Positions 24,292 to 33,504 of a stretch of 64,000 bases of DNA are shown here, piece by piece. The stretch comes from Chloroflexota bacterium (GTDB lineage: Bacteria; Chloroflexota; Limnocylindria; Limnocylindrales; CSP1-4): positions 62,001-126,000 of the forward strand of contig BPIH01000003.1 of assembly GCA_026004015.1 (NCBI GenBank). Direction: 5' to 3'. The notes under the pieces were generated by a model. That model was not told the origin of the DNA and did not search any database. It saw only the letters and a program-made list of their open reading frames with translations. Position numbers and translations under genes: made by a program. How positions within the stretch are numbered: the first letter of the stretch is position 1; each line of letters begins with the position of its first letter.

Positions 24292-24347
24292 CGTTCCTGC
24301 CGCCGATCGGATCGGGTCGAACGGTCCGCGATCGCGACCGGTCGCCG

Positions 24348-25547
24348 TTACCGCCGCCGGAGGAAGCTCGGGATCTCGAGGTCGTCGGCGTCGTAGGCGC
24401 GCCGGACGCTCGGGCTCGGCTCGGCGGTCCGGTCGACCCGGATCGAGGCCGCCGAGCGATCGTCGGTCGCCGGGCGCTCCGCCTCGGCGGCCTGCCGCTG
24501 GCGCTCGAGCTCGGTCAGGAAGTCGCGCTCCCGGACGGGCCGCGCCGTCGGCTCGCTCGCCAAAAGCTGCTCGGCCCGGTAGCCGGCCTGGCGCGGTCGG
24601 CCGTCGAAGCCGGTGGCGATGACCGTGATCTGGACCTCGTCGCCGAGCCGCTCGTTGAAGCTCGCCCCGAAGATGATGTTCGCCTCCGGATCGGCGGCGG
24701 CCCGGATCTCCTCGGCCGCCTCGGTGACCTCCCAGAGGGAGAGGTTTGACGAGCCGGTGATGTTGAAGAGGATCCCCTGGGCGCCGGTGATGTTGACCTC
24801 GAGGAGGGGGCTGGCGATGGCCTGGCGGGCGGCTTCCACGGCCCGGTTCTCGCCGCTCGCGCGGCCGATCCCCATGAGGGCCGACCCGGCGTCCTTCATG
24901 ATCGCCCGGACGTCGGCGAAGTCGAGGTTGATGAGCCCCGGGACCGTGATGATGTCGCTGATCCCCTGGACGCCCTGGCGGAGGACGTCGTCGACGATCT
25001 TGAAGGCGTCGAGGACGCTCGTGTTCTTCTGGACGACGTCCCGAAGGCGGTCGTTCGGGATCGTGATGAGGGTGTCGACCTTCGCCTTCAGCTCCTCGGC
25101 CGCCCGCTCGGCGACGAGCTTGCGACGGTTGCCCTCGAAGCTGAACGGCTTCGTCACGACGCCGATGGTGAGGGCTCCCAGCTCCTTGGCGATCTCGGCC
25201 ACGACCGGGGCCGCCCCGGAGCCGGTCCCGCCGCCGAGCCCGGCGGTGATGAAGACCATGTCCGAATCGCGGAGCGCCTCGGCGATCTTCTCGGAATCCT
25301 CCTCGGCCGCCCGCTGGCCGATCGAGGCGTCGCCGCCGGCCCCGAGGCCGCGGGTGATCTTGTCGCCGATCCGGATCTTGTGGGGGGCGTCGGACTGGAG
25401 GAGCGCCTGGGCATCGGTGTTGCAGGCGATGAACTCGACGCCCATCATCTCGGCCCGGATCATCCGGTTGACGGCGTTGCTCCCGCCGCCACCGACGCCG
25501 ATGACGCGGATCAGCGCGAAGTTCTCGGAATCGGATCGCAGCGGCAT
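24348..25547 (-). CDS. ftsZ: Cell division protein FtsZ
   Basis: [18 protein letters not shown], tubulin signature [16 protein letters not shown]. Confidence 0.98.
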   Translation of the reverse strand: MPLRSDSENFALIRVIGVGGGGSNAVNRMIRAEMMGVEFIACNTDAQALLQSDAPHKIRIGDKITRGLGAGGDASIGQRAAEEDSEKIAEALRDSDMVFITAGLGGGTGSGAAPVVAEIAKELGALTIGVVTKPFSFEGNRRKLVAERAAEELKAKVDTLITIPNDRLRDVVQKNTSVLDAFKIVDDVLRQGVQGISDIITVPGLINLDFADVRAIMKDAGSALMGIGRASGENRAVEAARQAIASPLLEVNITGAQGILFNITGSSNLSLWEVTEAAEEIRAAADPEANIIFGASFNERLGDEVQITVIATGFDGRPRQAGYRAEQLLASEPTARPVRERDFLTELERQRQAAEAERPATDDRSAASIRVDRTAEPSPSVRRAYDADDLEIPSFLRRR

Positions 25548-25750
25548 CGCCTCTCCTCCGGGCTGGCGGTGAGCGGTCTGGTTCGGTTCGTCGCGAGCGC
25601 CTCCCGGGGCTGCTCCGAGCTCCGGGCGGCGTTCGTCCGGGGCTGGGGGTCAGTATAGCCAGGCCCGCCACCGCGCGGCACGGCGAAGTGGGCACGCTGG
25701 AGTCGGGGATCAGGCCGCGCGGCGCCGGCCGACACCTTGGGTGACGCCGC

Positions 25751-26191
25751 TCAGCCGGCGACGAAGGTGAGGCGGACCCGGCGGGTCGGGTTGTCGGGGT
25801 TCGGATCGAGGAGGCAGATCGACTGCCAGGTCCCGAGGGCGAGCCGCCCGCCGACGATGGGGATGGAGAGGGACGGTGGGGCGAGGAGCGGGAGAACGTG
25901 GTCGGCGCCGTGGCCCGGTGAGCCGTGTCGGTGGCGCCAGCGGTCGTCGCGGGGCAGGAGCCGATCGAGGGCGACCATGACGTCCTCCTCGGAACCCGCG
26001 CCCAGCTCGACGACGACGAGGCCGGCCGTGGCGTGGGGGAGCCAGACGTTGAGGAGCCCGTCCCGGCCGGCGGCGACCTCGGCGACGAAGCGGGCGCAGC
26101 GGTCGGTGAGGTCGACGAGGCCGCGGCGGCGGCCGGTCTCGAGGCTGAACTCGGTGGACGGCATCGGTTCGGTGCTCCGATCGCTCGGCAA
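25751..26191 (-). CDS. YjbQ family protein
   Basis: 146 aa; GLLNVWLPHATAGLVVVELGAGSEEDVMVALDRLLPRDDRWRHRHGSPGHGADHVLPLLAPPSLSIPIVGGRLALGTWQSICLLDPN. Confidence 0.9.
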   Translation of the reverse strand: MPSDRSTEPMPSTEFSLETGRRRGLVDLTDRCARFVAEVAAGRDGLLNVWLPHATAGLVVVELGAGSEEDVMVALDRLLPRDDRWRHRHGSPGHGADHVLPLLAPPSLSIPIVGGRLALGTWQSICLLDPNPDNPTRRVRLTFVAG

Positions 26192-26227
26192 CGGCAGGGA
26201 TGCGGGAAGGAGGCTACGGGAAGCGGG

Positions 26228-27460
26228 CTACGGGAAGATGCTCCGGAGGGCCTCCCGGAGGCGGGCGAAGAGGCCGAGGGCGGGGGTCGACTCGAAGCGG
26301 AGCGACTCGCCTGCGCCGAGGCCGCCGGCGCCCCAGAGGAGGAGGCCGATGCTCGTCGCGTAGGCCGGGGTGAGGAGGGTGTCGACGAGTCCGCCGATCC
26401 CGGACGGGGCGGCGATCCGGACCGGGAGGCCGAGGACCTCCCGGCCGAGCTGGCCCGCTCCGGCGAGCTGGGCCGCACCGCCGGTCAGGACGACCCCGGC
26501 CGGCAGGAGCCCCGGCCCGGCCGAGGCGAGCTCGTCCCGGAGGAGCTCGAAGGTCTCCCGCATCCGGGCCTCGATGACCTCCGAGAGCTCGCGGCGGCTC
26601 ACCGTCCGACCGGCCTCGTCCCCCAGGACAGCGACGCTGATCGCCTCGTCGTCGTCGACGGCGGCGAGATCGCACGTCCCGTGGCGGATCTTCAGCTCCT
26701 CGGCCGCCTGGAGGCTCGTCTTGAGGACGGCGGCGATGTCGTTGGTGACGTTGATCCCGCCGACGGGGAGGACGGCGGTGTGGAAGGGCGCCCCCTCCCG
26801 GAAGAGGGCGAGGTCGATGGTGCCGGCCCCGATGTCGGCGACGGCGACCCCGAGGTCCTTCTCGGTCTCGGTGAGGACGGCTTCGGCCGCGGCGAGGCCG
26901 CTGACGACGAGCTCGTCGATCTTCACCCCGGCCGCGGCGACGCACTTCGAGAGGTTCTGGACGGCCGTCGCCGAGGCGGTCACGATGTGCGTTTCGACCT
27001 CGAGCCGGAGGGCGCTCATGCCGAGGGGGTCCTTCACCCCCTCCTGGCCGTCGACGATGAAGCCCCGCCGTTCGACGTGGAGGACCTCCCGGTTCGAGGG
27101 GATGGAGACGGCCCGGGCGACCTCGATGGCCCGGTTGACGTCCTCCCGGGTCACCTCCCGGTGGTGGGCGGTGACGGCGACCTGGCCGGTGGAGTTGAGG
27201 CTCTCGATGTGCCCGCCGCCGACGGACACGAAGGCGCGATCGATCTTCCAGCCCGAGAGGCGCTCGGCCCGCTCGACGGCGTCGGCGATGGAGCGGACGG
27301 TCTGGTCGATGTTGACGACGACCCCCTTCCGGAGGCCGGAGGCCGGGACGGTGCCGTGGCCCATGATCGTCAGCCGACCGTCTCGGCTGACCTCGCCGAT
27401 GAGGGCGCAGACCTTCGAGGTCCCAACGTCGATGGCGACCAGGACGGCTTCTCGTTCCAA
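26228..27460 (-). CDS. ftsA: Cell division protein FtsA
   Basis: VAIDVGTSKVCALIGEVSRDG...VADIGAGTIDLALFREG...VVLTGGAAQLAGAGQLGREVLGLPVRI. Confidence 0.97.
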   Translation of the reverse strand: MEREAVLVAIDVGTSKVCALIGEVSRDGRLTIMGHGTVPASGLRKGVVVNIDQTVRSIADAVERAERLSGWKIDRAFVSVGGGHIESLNSTGQVAVTAHHREVTREDVNRAIEVARAVSIPSNREVLHVERRGFIVDGQEGVKDPLGMSALRLEVETHIVTASATAVQNLSKCVAAAGVKIDELVVSGLAAAEAVLTETEKDLGVAVADIGAGTIDLALFREGAPFHTAVLPVGGINVTNDIAAVLKTSLQAAEELKIRHGTCDLAAVDDDEAISVAVLGDEAGRTVSRRELSEVIEARMRETFELLRDELASAGPGLLPAGVVLTGGAAQLAGAGQLGREVLGLPVRIAAPSGIGGLVDTLLTPAYATSIGLLLWGAGGLGAGESLRFESTPALGLFARLREALRSIFP

Positions 27461-27502
27461 CGTACTCCTCGTCTCCGCTACGTCCGGCTGATCGACCGCC
27501 GG

Positions 27503-27860
27503 CTACAGGAAGTGTCGCCGAATGAGGGCGACGTTGTTGAAGATTCGGAACCCGAAGCTGATGAGGGCGACGAGATAGAGGTCGAGGCTGAGGCGGTCGC
27601 CGATGAAGGTCAGGGCGACGGCGACGAGGGCGTTCACGACGAAGCCGCTGACGAAGATTCGGTTGTCGTAGACCCCGTCGAGCTCGGCCCGGACCGCCCC
27701 CAGGACCGAATCGAGTGCGGCGAGGATCGCGACGGCCGAGTAGCGACTCAGCTCGAACCCGACGGTGACGTTGAGGAGCAGGCCGGCCAGGACGCCGAGC
27801 AGGAGCCCCGCGAGTGGGAGGAACACGGTAGCGACGCCCTCGATCCGGTGGATTTCCCAA
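27503..27860 (-). CDS. sbp: Small basic protein (DUF1290)
   Basis: FLPLAGLLLGVLAGLLLNVTVGFELSRYSAVAILAALDSVLGAVRAELDGVYDNRIFVSGFVVNALVAVALTFIGDRLSLDLYLVALISFGFRIFNN; start uncertain. Confidence 0.8.
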
Positions 27861-27972
27861 AGGCTACCCGACGCCGACGGGCCCGAGCAAGCCGGATCGG
27901 TCGACGGCACGCCCCGGACGCGGGGCGGCCGGCTGGCGGCGGGGAGGCCGACCAGCCCGGGGTCCGGCGCGG

Positions 27973-28887
27973 TCACGGCGCCCCCCTCCCCTCCTCCGGC
28001 GACGGGCTCGGCCGGGGAACGAAGGTCCCGTCGGTCTCGGAGGCGAGGACGACCCGGGCGACGGTCGGCTCGCGGTCGCGGAGGAGGCTGCGGAGGAGGC
28101 GGACCTGGCCGGGGATCATCGTCGTCGGCCGGAGGGTCGGCGTGTAGAAGCCGAAGACGGCCGTCCAGGCGGGCGCGCCGCTCGTCGTTCCGTCCGTGTC
28201 GGCCCCGGTCCTCGCCTGGAGGGGCCGGAGCGTCCAGCCGTCGGCGTCGTCGACGGCGACGAGGAGGCCCGGCGCCGCCGAGCCGACGTCGACGGGTCGG
28301 AGGGAGCCGAGCCGCCGAGCCGCGTCGAGGTCGACGCCCGAGAGGGTCCCGCCGAGCCGCAGTCCGGCGCTCCCGGCTCGCCGGTCGTCGACGAGGGGCA
28401 CGGCCGACCCGCCGGCCGGGGCCACCGCCGCCCCCGCCCCCGGGTCGGCGATCCGGGCGAGGAGGACGCCGTCCGCGTCGACGAGGTACGTCGCCCCGGC
28501 CGTCCGCCAGGCCAGGATCGGACGCCGCTCGACGAGGTCGACGACGACGGTGTCGGGGAGGCGGACGACGACGGCGACCCGCTCGACGGCCGGCAGCGCG
28601 GCGAGCCGCGCCTCGAGGCGATCGACGGCGAGGCCGAAGACGCTCTCCCCCCGCTGGAGGCCGAGGGCCGTCTCGATGTCGGCGCGGCTCGTGAAGCGGG
28701 CGCCGTCGACGACGAGCCGCTCGAAGCCGAAGATCGGCGAGGCGACGAGGCCGTAGAGGACGGCCCCCGACCCGAGGGCGACGAGGGCGGCCGCCGCCCG
28801 GACCGGCGAGGGGCGGGCGCTCCGGCGCCGGATCGGCCGGACGGAGCGGGCCTGGCGGAGGCGGGCGACCGCGGGGCGCCGGGTCAT
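27973..28887 (-). CDS. ftsQ: Cell division protein FtsQ (POTRA domain)
   Basis: MTRRPAVARLRQ... IFGFERLVVDGARFTSRADIETALGLQRGESVFGLAVDRLEARLAALPAVERVAVVVRLPDTVVVDLVERRPILAW. The upstream ddl frame reads into it without a stop. Confidence 0.85.
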   Translation of the reverse strand: MTRRPAVARLRQARSVRPIRRRSARPSPVRAAAALVALGSGAVLYGLVASPIFGFERLVVDGARFTSRADIETALGLQRGESVFGLAVDRLEARLAALPAVERVAVVVRLPDTVVVDLVERRPILAWRTAGATYLVDADGVLLARIADPGAGAAVAPAGGSAVPLVDDRRAGSAGLRLGGTLSGVDLDAARRLGSLRPVDVGSAAPGLLVAVDDADGWTLRPLQARTGADTDGTTSGAPAWTAVFGFYTPTLRPTTMIPGQVRLLRSLLRDREPTVARVVLASETDGTFVPRPSPSPEEGRGAP

Positions 28888-30044
28888 CGGACCCCTCGGG
28901 GCAGGTCGGCCGGGCGGAGGGGGCGGCCGGGCGCGTTCGGCAGCCCGCTCGACGGCGAGCTCGACGATCCGCTCGCAGACGGACCGGAAGTCGTAGCCGC
29001 CGGTAGCCGCCATGGCCGGGAAGAGGCTGATCGGGGTGAAGCCCGGGATCGTGTTGATTTCGGAGACGAAGACCGCTTCGCCGACGGCGAGGAAATCGAC
29101 CCGGGCGAAGCCGGCCGCGCCGACGGCCGCGTACGTCGCCTTCGCCAGCTCGCGGAGGCGGGCCGCCGTCGCCTCGGGCAGCTCGGCCCGCGGCGTCGTC
29201 TTCGAGAGCCCCGGCGTGTACTTCGCCTCGTAGTCGTAGAACTCGCGGCCCGGCCAGACCTCGCCGGGGCCGTAGGCCTCGAGGCGGCTCGGCTCGTTGC
29301 CGATGACGGCGACCTCGAGCTCCCGGGCGCCGGCGAGGTAGCGCTCGACGAGGGCCCGCTCGTCGAAGCGGAAGGCGAGCTCGAGGGCAGCTCCGCGCTC
29401 GGCCGGCCCGTGGGCGAGGGTCATGCCGACCGAGCTGCCGAGGGCCGGCGGGCTTCACCATGAGGCGGGGCTCGCCGTGGGCGGCGGCGAACGCCTCGAG
29501 CTCGGCGAGGACGCGCCGTCGGCTCGGCGAGCCAGCGGCGGCGGGAGACCTCGAGCCAGTCGACGACGGGCAGGCCGGCGCCCCGGACGAGCCGCTTGAA
29601 GCGGGGCTTGTCCATGCCGATGGCCGAGGCCCCGACCCCGGAGCCGGTGTAGACGAGGCCGGCGGCCTCGAGGAGGCCCTGGATGGTCCCGTCCTCGCCG
29701 AAGGGACCGTGGAGGGCGACGAAGACGACCGGCGGGGATGCTCGTCGGGCGAGCCGGTCGACGGCTTCACCGGTCGTCAAGGGCCCCTCGGCCCCGAGCC
29801 CGGCGGGCTCGTCGTAGCGGGCCGGGTCGGGCAGCGCCGCGAGCTCGGCGGTCGGAATCCACCACCAGCGGCGGTCGAGGTCCACGAGGACGAGTTCCAC
29901 CGGCCACCCCCCGTCGGCAAGGGCCCGGGCGATGGCGAGGCCGGAGACGATGGAGACGTCGTGCTCGGCTGACGGCCCGCCGAAGACGACGGCGACGGGG
30001 CCGCTGTCCGGACGGCCGTTCGGGGCTGGAGGCGGAGGGGTCAT
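28888..30044 (-). CDS. ddl: D-alanine--D-alanine ligase (frameshifted)
   Basis: VAVVFGGPSAEHDVSIVSGLAIARAL...FVALHGPFGEDGTIQGLLEAAGLVYTGSGVGASAIGMDKPRFKRLV then, in other frames, FAAAHGEPRLMVKPA and ...ARVDFLAVGEAVFVSEINTIPGFTPISLFPAMAA. Confidence 0.92.
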
Positions 30045-31153
30045 CGATCGACCTCCGATGGGCGCTTCGGGAGGGGGCTCGGTGGCGGATCCATGAGGCC
30101 CTCGTCCGGGCCGTCGGGCTCGTCGTCGGCCGGCCAGTCGCCGAGGAAGACGACCTCGTACTCGAGCCGGATCCCGAAGCGCTCCTCGACGGCCGCCCGG
30201 ACCCGCTCGGCGAGGCGGCGGACGTCGGCCGCCCGGGCCCGGCCGTCGGTGACGATGAAGTTCGCGTGCCGCTCCGAGACCCGTGCCCCGCCGACCTGCC
30301 AGCCCTTGCAGCCGGCGGCCTCGACGAGGCGCCCGGCGGCGTCGCCGGGCGGGTTCCGGAAGACGCTGCCCGCCGACGGCAGGCCGAGGGGCTGGTGCTC
30401 GCGCCGCCAGCGGCGGATCTCGTCGAGGCGGGCCCGGATGGCGGCCGGATCGTCGGGCCGGAGCCGGAAGGCGGCGGCGAGGACGACCTCCGTCGGGGCC
30501 GCCGCCCGACCGGGCGGGGTGACGTCGGACGGCCCCGAGGGGACCTTGAGGCGGCTCGTGCGGTAGGCGAGGCCGAGCTCCGAGGGCCCGAGCTGGACCT
30601 CGCGTCCGTCGGCGGTGAGGACCGTCGCCGATTCGAGGACGGCGGCGACGTCGGCGCCGTGGGCCCCCGCGTTCGCCCAGACGGCCCCGCCGACGGTGCC
30701 CGGAATGGCGAGACCGAACTCGAGGCCGGCGAGGCCGGCGGCGCTCGTCTCGGTGGCGGCCCGGGCCATCGGGACGCCCGCCTCGGCGAGGTAGCGCTCG
30801 CCCTCGATCCGGCTCCCCTCGGCCCGGACGGCGATGACGAGGCCCCGGATGCCGGCGTCGGCGACGACGACGTTGCTCCCCCGGCCGAGGAGGACGTGGG
30901 GGATGTCCCGGCTCCGGGCGAAGCGGACGAGGGCCCGGAGCTCGAAGGCGTTCCGGGCGACGACGTAGAGGTCGGCCGGCCCGCCGACCCGGAGCGTCGT
31001 CAGCCGGGCAAGGGGCTGGTTCCGAACGACCTTGACCCCGATCCGCCGGCCGATCTCGGCGGCGACGGCGGCGGGATCGAACCCCGGCGGCGTGGCCGGC
31101 GACCCGGCGCTCGCCCGGGCCGCCGCGGCGTCGTGGTCCTCCACGGCGCTCAT
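30041..31153 (-). CDS. murB: UDP-N-acetylmuramate dehydrogenase
   Basis: LTTLRVGGPADLYVVARN...VLLGRGSNVVVADAGIRGLVI...GLEFGLAIPGTVGGAVWANAGAHG...PSAGSVFRNPPG. Confidence 0.96.
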   Translation of the reverse strand: MSAVEDHDAAAARASAGSPATPPGFDPAAVAAEIGRRIGVKVVRNQPLARLTTLRVGGPADLYVVARNAFELRALVRFARSRDIPHVLLGRGSNVVVADAGIRGLVIAVRAEGSRIEGERYLAEAGVPMARAATETSAAGLAGLEFGLAIPGTVGGAVWANAGAHGADVAAVLESATVLTADGREVQLGPSELGLAYRTSRLKVPSGPSDVTPPGRAAAPTEVVLAAAFRLRPDDPAAIRARLDEIRRWRREHQPLGLPSAGSVFRNPPGDAAGRLVEAAGCKGWQVGGARVSERHANFIVTDGRARAADVRRLAERVRAAVEERFGIRLEYEVVFLGDWPADDEPDGPDEGLMDPPPSPLPKRPSEVDR

Positions 31154-31160
31154 CGTCCCA

Positions 31161-32312
31161 TCAGTCGGCGGAGCCTGTGGCGAGGCGCTCGACGGCCGCC
31201 GGCTCCGGCAGCGGTCGGCGGAGGGCGAGGGCCAGGACGAGCTCGGCCACGGCCTCGGCGGCACCGACGCGGGCCAGGCTCCGGGCCGCGGCGGCCATCC
31301 GGGCGTGCTCGGCCGGCCGGTCGAGGAGACCGGCGGCGTCGAGGAGGGCGGCGGCGTCGAAGGCCTCGTCCGGAACGAGCCGTCCCGCGCCGGCGGCGAC
31401 GACCCGCTCGGCGTTTGCCAGCTGGTGGCCAGCGGCGTGGGGATAGGGAACGATGACGACGGGAAGCCCGAAGGCCGCCGCCTCGGCGAGGGTCGAGGCG
31501 CCGGCCCGGCCGACGAGGAGGTCGGCGGCGGCGAGGGCGTCGGTCATCTCCTCATGGAGGAAGGGGTACGGGCGATAGCGCTCCCGCCGCTCGGCCGGCA
31601 GGCGCTCCCGGGCGGCGAGGGCGGCGGCGTAGCCGTCGGTTCCGCTGACGTGGAGGACCCAGACCCGCTCGACCAGCTCGGGGAGGGCGGCGAGGACGGC
31701 CTCGTTCAGCCGGCGGACCGCCTGGGAGCCGCCGAAGACGAGGAGGGCCCGCCCTCCGGGCGGAATCTCGAACCGGCGGCGGGCGGCCTCCCGGTCGACG
31801 CCCCGGACGTCTCGGATGGGCGTGCCGGTCACGTAGCAGCGGCCGGCCCGGCCGAGGGCGCCGCAGGTCGCCGGATCGGCCACGGCGACGACCCGGGCCA
31901 GGCGGGCCGTCGCCCGGACGCTCCGGCCCGGGACGACGTTGCCCTCCCAGAGGAGGGCCGGGAGGCCGAGGAGGCGGGCGGCGACGAGGACCGGGATGCT
32001 CGCGTAGCCGCCGGTGGCGAGGACGGCCGCCGGCCGCTCGGCGAGGAGGATCGCCAAGGCCTGCGGAAGCGAGGCGACGAGCCGGACCGGATCGAGGACG
32101 AGGTGAACGTCGCGCTCGACCGTCCGCAGGGACCGGAGGAGGAGCCGTCGGAGCCGGATCCCGGCCGCCGGCACGAGGCGCGCCTCGAGGCCCCGGTGGC
32201 CGCCGACCCAGACGAGCTCAAGCTCGGGCAGCCGGGTCCGCAGGACTCGGGCCACGGCGAGGGCCGGGTAGATGTGCCCGCCCGTGCCGCCGCCCGCCAG
32301 GAGCAGACGCAT
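31161..32312 (-). CDS. murG: UDP-N-acetylglucosamine--N-acetylmuramyl-(pentapeptide) pyrophosphoryl-undecaprenol GlcNAc transferase
   Basis: MRLLLAGGGTGGHIYPALAVARVLRTRLPELELVWVGGHRGLEARLVPAAG... LLVGRAGASTLAEAAAFGLPVVIVPYPHAAGHQLANAE. Confidence 0.97.
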   Translation of the reverse strand: MRLLLAGGGTGGHIYPALAVARVLRTRLPELELVWVGGHRGLEARLVPAAGIRLRRLLLRSLRTVERDVHLVLDPVRLVASLPQALAILLAERPAAVLATGGYASIPVLVAARLLGLPALLWEGNVVPGRSVRATARLARVVAVADPATCGALGRAGRCYVTGTPIRDVRGVDREAARRRFEIPPGGRALLVFGGSQAVRRLNEAVLAALPELVERVWVLHVSGTDGYAAALAARERLPAERRERYRPYPFLHEEMTDALAAADLLVGRAGASTLAEAAAFGLPVVIVPYPHAAGHQLANAERVVAAGAGRLVPDEAFDAAALLDAAGLLDRPAEHARMAAAARSLARVGAAEAVAELVLALALRRPLPEPAAVERLATGSAD

Positions 32313-33504
32313 CGTTCCAGGTACCTCGTTCTACGGTCTCGCGGCTGATCGACAGGAGGATGCCGACCGCCGTGAAGCTGACGATGAGGGACGATCCACC
32401 GGCCGAGATGAAGGGGAGGGTGATGCCGGTGATCGGAAAGAGGGCGACGACGACACCGATGTTGATGAAGGCCTGGATCGTCAGCCAGGCCGTGATCCCG
32501 GCCGCCAGGAGGGCGCCGAAGGTGTCCGGGGCGCCGAGGGCGACCCGGAAGCCCTGATAGGCGAGGACGGCGAAGAGGAAGATGACGACGACGCCGCCGA
32601 GGAAGCCGAACTCCTCGCCGATGACGGCGAAGACGAAGTCGTTGCTCGCGTTCGGCAGGAAGAGCCCGCCGGCCAGCCGACTCTCGCCGAGTCCCGCCCC
32701 GATGAGGCCCCCGAGGCCGAGGGCGAGGAGGCCCTGGATCGTGTGGAAGCCGATGGTATCGGGATAGGCCCAGGGGTCGAGCCAGGCCCGGATCCGGTCG
32801 AGCTGGTAGTCGCGCAGGAAGAGGAGGGCGACGGCCGGCACAGCCCCGGCCCCGAGGAGGCCGAACCAGAGGAGGTTCGCCCCGGCGACGAAGAGCATGA
32901 CGAGGGCCGTCAGGCCGATGACCGTCGCCGTGCCGAGATCGGGCTCGCGGAGGACGAGGACGACGACGGGGCCGGCGATGGCGAGAAACGGGAGGAGGCC
33001 GCTCCGAAGACCCCGAACGGCACCGCCCCGGCGGGCGAGCCAGTGGGCGAGGTAGACGACCAGGGCGAGCTTGGCAACCTCGGCCGGATGGATCGCCGGC
33101 AGGGGGCCGAGCTGGAGCCAGCGGGCCGAACCACCGACCCGGATCGGCTGGAGGGGCCCGAGGGGCGGCAGGAGGACGAGGACGAGGAGGACGACGGCGA
33201 GCCCGAAGAAGGGCACCGAGACGAGCCGGAGGTACCGGTAGTCGATCCGACTGGCGACGATCATCGCCACGAGACCGATGGCGGCCCAGACGATCTGGGG
33301 GCCGACGACCCGGAAGGGGTCGTCGGTGGCGAGATAGGCCTTCATCGCCGAGGAGCTGTAGACCATGAGGATCCCGATGGAGGCCAGGGCGACGACGGCG
33401 ACGAGGATCGCCGAGTCGGCCTCGTGGCGCTCGCGACGGAGGACCGTCTTCCGCTCGGCCGGGAGCGGTCGGACCTGGCTCAGGCGGGTGGTGGCGCTCG
33501 TCAT
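32218..33504 (-). CDS. ftsW: FtsW (SEDS glycosyltransferase); in the same open frame as murD
   Basis: ATG at 33504 preceded by GGGAGGAGGAGCAGGC (SD); ILMVYSSSAMKAYLA...HPAEVAKLALVVYLAHWLARRG...VLREPDLGTATVIG...NASNDFVFAVIGEEFGFLGG...LPFISAGGSSLI. Frame extends about 95 nt into murG. Confidence 0.95.
   Translation of the reverse strand: MTSATTRLSQVRPLPAERKTVLRRERHEADSAILVAVVALASIGILMVYSSSAMKAYLATDDPFRVVGPQIVWAAIGLVAMIVASRIDYRYLRLVSVPFFGLAVVLLVLVLLPPLGPLQPIRVGGSARWLQLGPLPAIHPAEVAKLALVVYLAHWLARRGGAVRGLRSGLLPFLAIAGPVVVLVLREPDLGTATVIGLTALVMLFVAGANLLWFGLLGAGAVPAVALLFLRDYQLDRIRAWLDPWAYPDTIGFHTIQGLLALGLGGLIGAGLGESRLAGGLFLPNASNDFVFAVIGEEFGFLGGVVVIFLFAVLAYQGFRVALGAPDTFGALLAAGITAWLTIQAFINIGVVVALFPITGITLPFISAGGSSLIVSFTAVGILLSISRETVERGTWNDASAPGGRRHGRAHLPGPRRGPSPADPAARA

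Noticed and set aside
25925-28147. 740-aa plus-strand ORF opposite ftsA/sbp
   Set aside because: Antisense of ftsA, sbp and the ftsQ 3' part; acidic low-complexity translation.
28884-28950. Ddl-FtsQ fusion protein
   Set aside because: The ddl frame reads into ftsQ, but ddl already carries at least two indels and has a GC-homopolymer tail; most likely a lost stop from an indel rather than a real fusion.
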